This document shows, one piece after another, positions 62,876 through 64,000 of a DNA stretch of 64,000 nt (position 1 is the stretch's first letter; the number at the start of each line of letters is the position of its first letter). The stretch is from assembly GCA_944472155.2 (NCBI GenBank), contig OX235273.1, positions 5,057,204 through 5,121,203 of the forward strand, given 5' to 3'. Below the pieces are notes generated by a model. That model worked only from the letters and a program-made list of their open reading frames with translations, made no database searches and was not told the origin of the DNA. Source of the DNA: Trichobilharzia szidati (Eukaryota; Platyhelminthes; Trematoda; Strigeidida; Schistosomatidae). Made by a program: the position numbers and the translations under genes.

Positions 62876-63640
62876 AATGCATTTTAGGACTCAAGAGCAT
62901 GGTTAAACGGACAAAATAATAAAAGCAGTTAAGAGAATTTACAGAATTATGCTCAATTATTCAAACAGGCCTTCATCTAGTATATACATCTAAACAAAAT
63001 ACAGTTTCCTCTTCTATTAGAAGAAATAAAAGCAATTAGACTAACTTATCAGATTAAATTGTCCATGGCGGTACTGCTGATCAAGCATCTCCGGTGTAGA
63101 ATATCTAATAAATGTATAGAGATGTAACGAATGTTACAAAACTGTTTGTTACATTGTGTTAGTGTACTGTTCTGAAAGAATTTACTTTCATCTGTGTAGA
63201 GTAGATTGGACCATAGCTGCAAAAGAATGAAAGCGATACATTCAGGCGGGCGAATGAAATGACAGTGAAGAAAAAAACACACTGTAGACGTTTTTATTAA
63301 TCAAAAAATTATGAAGCATTTTTTTCTCGCACGCATATATTTAAGTTTATCCTCCAACTCTGCATACTACTCACGAGTAGATATAGAATATAATTCTAAA
63401 AAATTGTTTTGTATTGAATAAACAAAATAACTATATTAAATAACTTTATCATAGTGGTTATATTGATGAACTCTGTGGAGCACTGTGAAGCATTCATGCG
63501 GTGGTGCTCAATGTCCAGAGTTGACAAGGTGTCCAAGGATAGAGCTGCTGGTGTTCTTCTCTTCTCCTCTGGCTAGATAGCCAAGCTGGACAGTGTTCCA
63601 GAATCCGTTTGCGGAATTGACGTTGCTTCACACGGAGAAG
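62876..63640. other. Unassigned
   Basis: AT-rich; no gene or recognised repeat. 63480-63650 contains words such as GTGTCCAAGGATAGAGCTGCTGG that recall the reverse of PLE SSILEHL-coding sequence (53200-53235), possibly a PLE scrap on the minus strand. Confidence 0.4.
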
Positions 63641-63699
63641 TGATAAATACACATCTTATTCTTATGACTCAATATAGGGTTATTTCGTCCATCAAAGCG

Positions 63700-64000
63700 G
63701 TGATAAACAAGAATTTATCAAATCTTATTATTATTATCACACATATATCATCGGCGAAGTCCAAATCATCCAAGCTTTTTGTGTAAGTCCATTTTATGCT
63801 TGTTTCCTCATTGCCCGCTGTTTGTCGCATTATCCAATCTACTGCAATCAGGAAAATCATTGGCAATAGTAGGCAGCCAGCTTGTCTTACTCCTGTCCTC
63901 ACTTCGAAGGATTCCGTAAGTTTCCCGTTGTGGATTACTTGGTATGCAGCATTGTCGTACAGCTGTTGGATGAGATGTATAATTGTCGGTGGCACCCTTT
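63700..64000 (-). mobile_element. RTE-type retrotransposon RT, cut by the window edge
   Basis: A minus frame runs from the window edge: IHLIQQLYDNAAYQVIHNGKLTESFEVRTGVRQAGCLLLPMIFLIAVDWIMRQTAG (palm motif B is G-RQ-GCLL-P) and then LDDLDFADDICVI, with the catalytic FADD at about 63757. It is then interrupted by an ATT run at 63726-63740, probably the tail of another insertion. Best preserved RTE palm in the window. Confidence 0.88.

Noticed and set aside
1..64000. CRISPR arrays, operons, bacterial-type promoters
   Set aside because: No regularly spaced repeats of that kind; all signs point to eukaryotic nuclear DNA.

Overview
The window looks like repeat-dominated nuclear DNA from a schistosome-type trematode. 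It is AT-rich and intron/intergenic in texture, with ATT-type microsatellites. It carries three signatures typical of Schistosoma genomes: Sm-alpha-like SINEs with hammerhead-ribozyme cores, many Penelope-like elements (PLEs) with RT and GIY-YIG endonuclease domains, and degraded non-LTR retrotransposons of RTE and CR1/jockey type. Species cannot be fixed by eye. One assembly gap (495 N) lies at 37119-37613.

Layout. 1-8.9 kb: minus-strand PLE RT cut by the window edge with its terminal repeat, a degenerate telomere-like TTAGGG tract (2.48-2.65 kb), a PLE endonuclease fragment, a CR1-like 3' half and a hammerhead-type SINE. 8.9-20.9 kb: PLE RT, RTE, a PLE RT-endonuclease copy, RTE, a PLE bounded by inverted 220-bp repeats and holding two hairpins, and a CR1-like copy. 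20.9-24.3 kb: a three-level nest (1-kb palindrome inside CR1-like element inside PLE). 24.9-36 kb: tRNA-type SINEs, two copies of a second RTE-like family, and an island of hammerhead SINEs, several in inverted fusions. 27.0-27.8 kb holds a probable 3'-terminal exon on the minus strand. 36.3-38.6 kb: two PLE pieces around the gap. 38.6-43.8 kb: candidate exons of a plus-strand gene, with a large Ser/Asn-rich terminal exon at 42568-43751 and intervening introns filled with SINEs and an RTE tail. 44.7-64 kb: PLE, RTE and SINE fragments, many nested, including a PLE inside an RTE (52.0-53.8 kb) and SINEs inside PLEs (55.4 and 58.2 kb).

No intact autonomous element was found; every RT or endonuclease reading frame has stops, frameshifts or truncation. 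The only convincing host coding sequence is the two exon regions. The most interesting system is a second tRNA-headed SINE family with a hammerhead core: stem I GUACUG/CAGUAC and a self-complementary stem III differ from Sm-alpha while stem II is shared. A subfamily begins with an inverted copy of its own 3' tail, and one such copy (48340-48584) has a perfect 15-bp target duplication. A separate foldback element at 16936-17222 is bounded by a 16-bp direct repeat.
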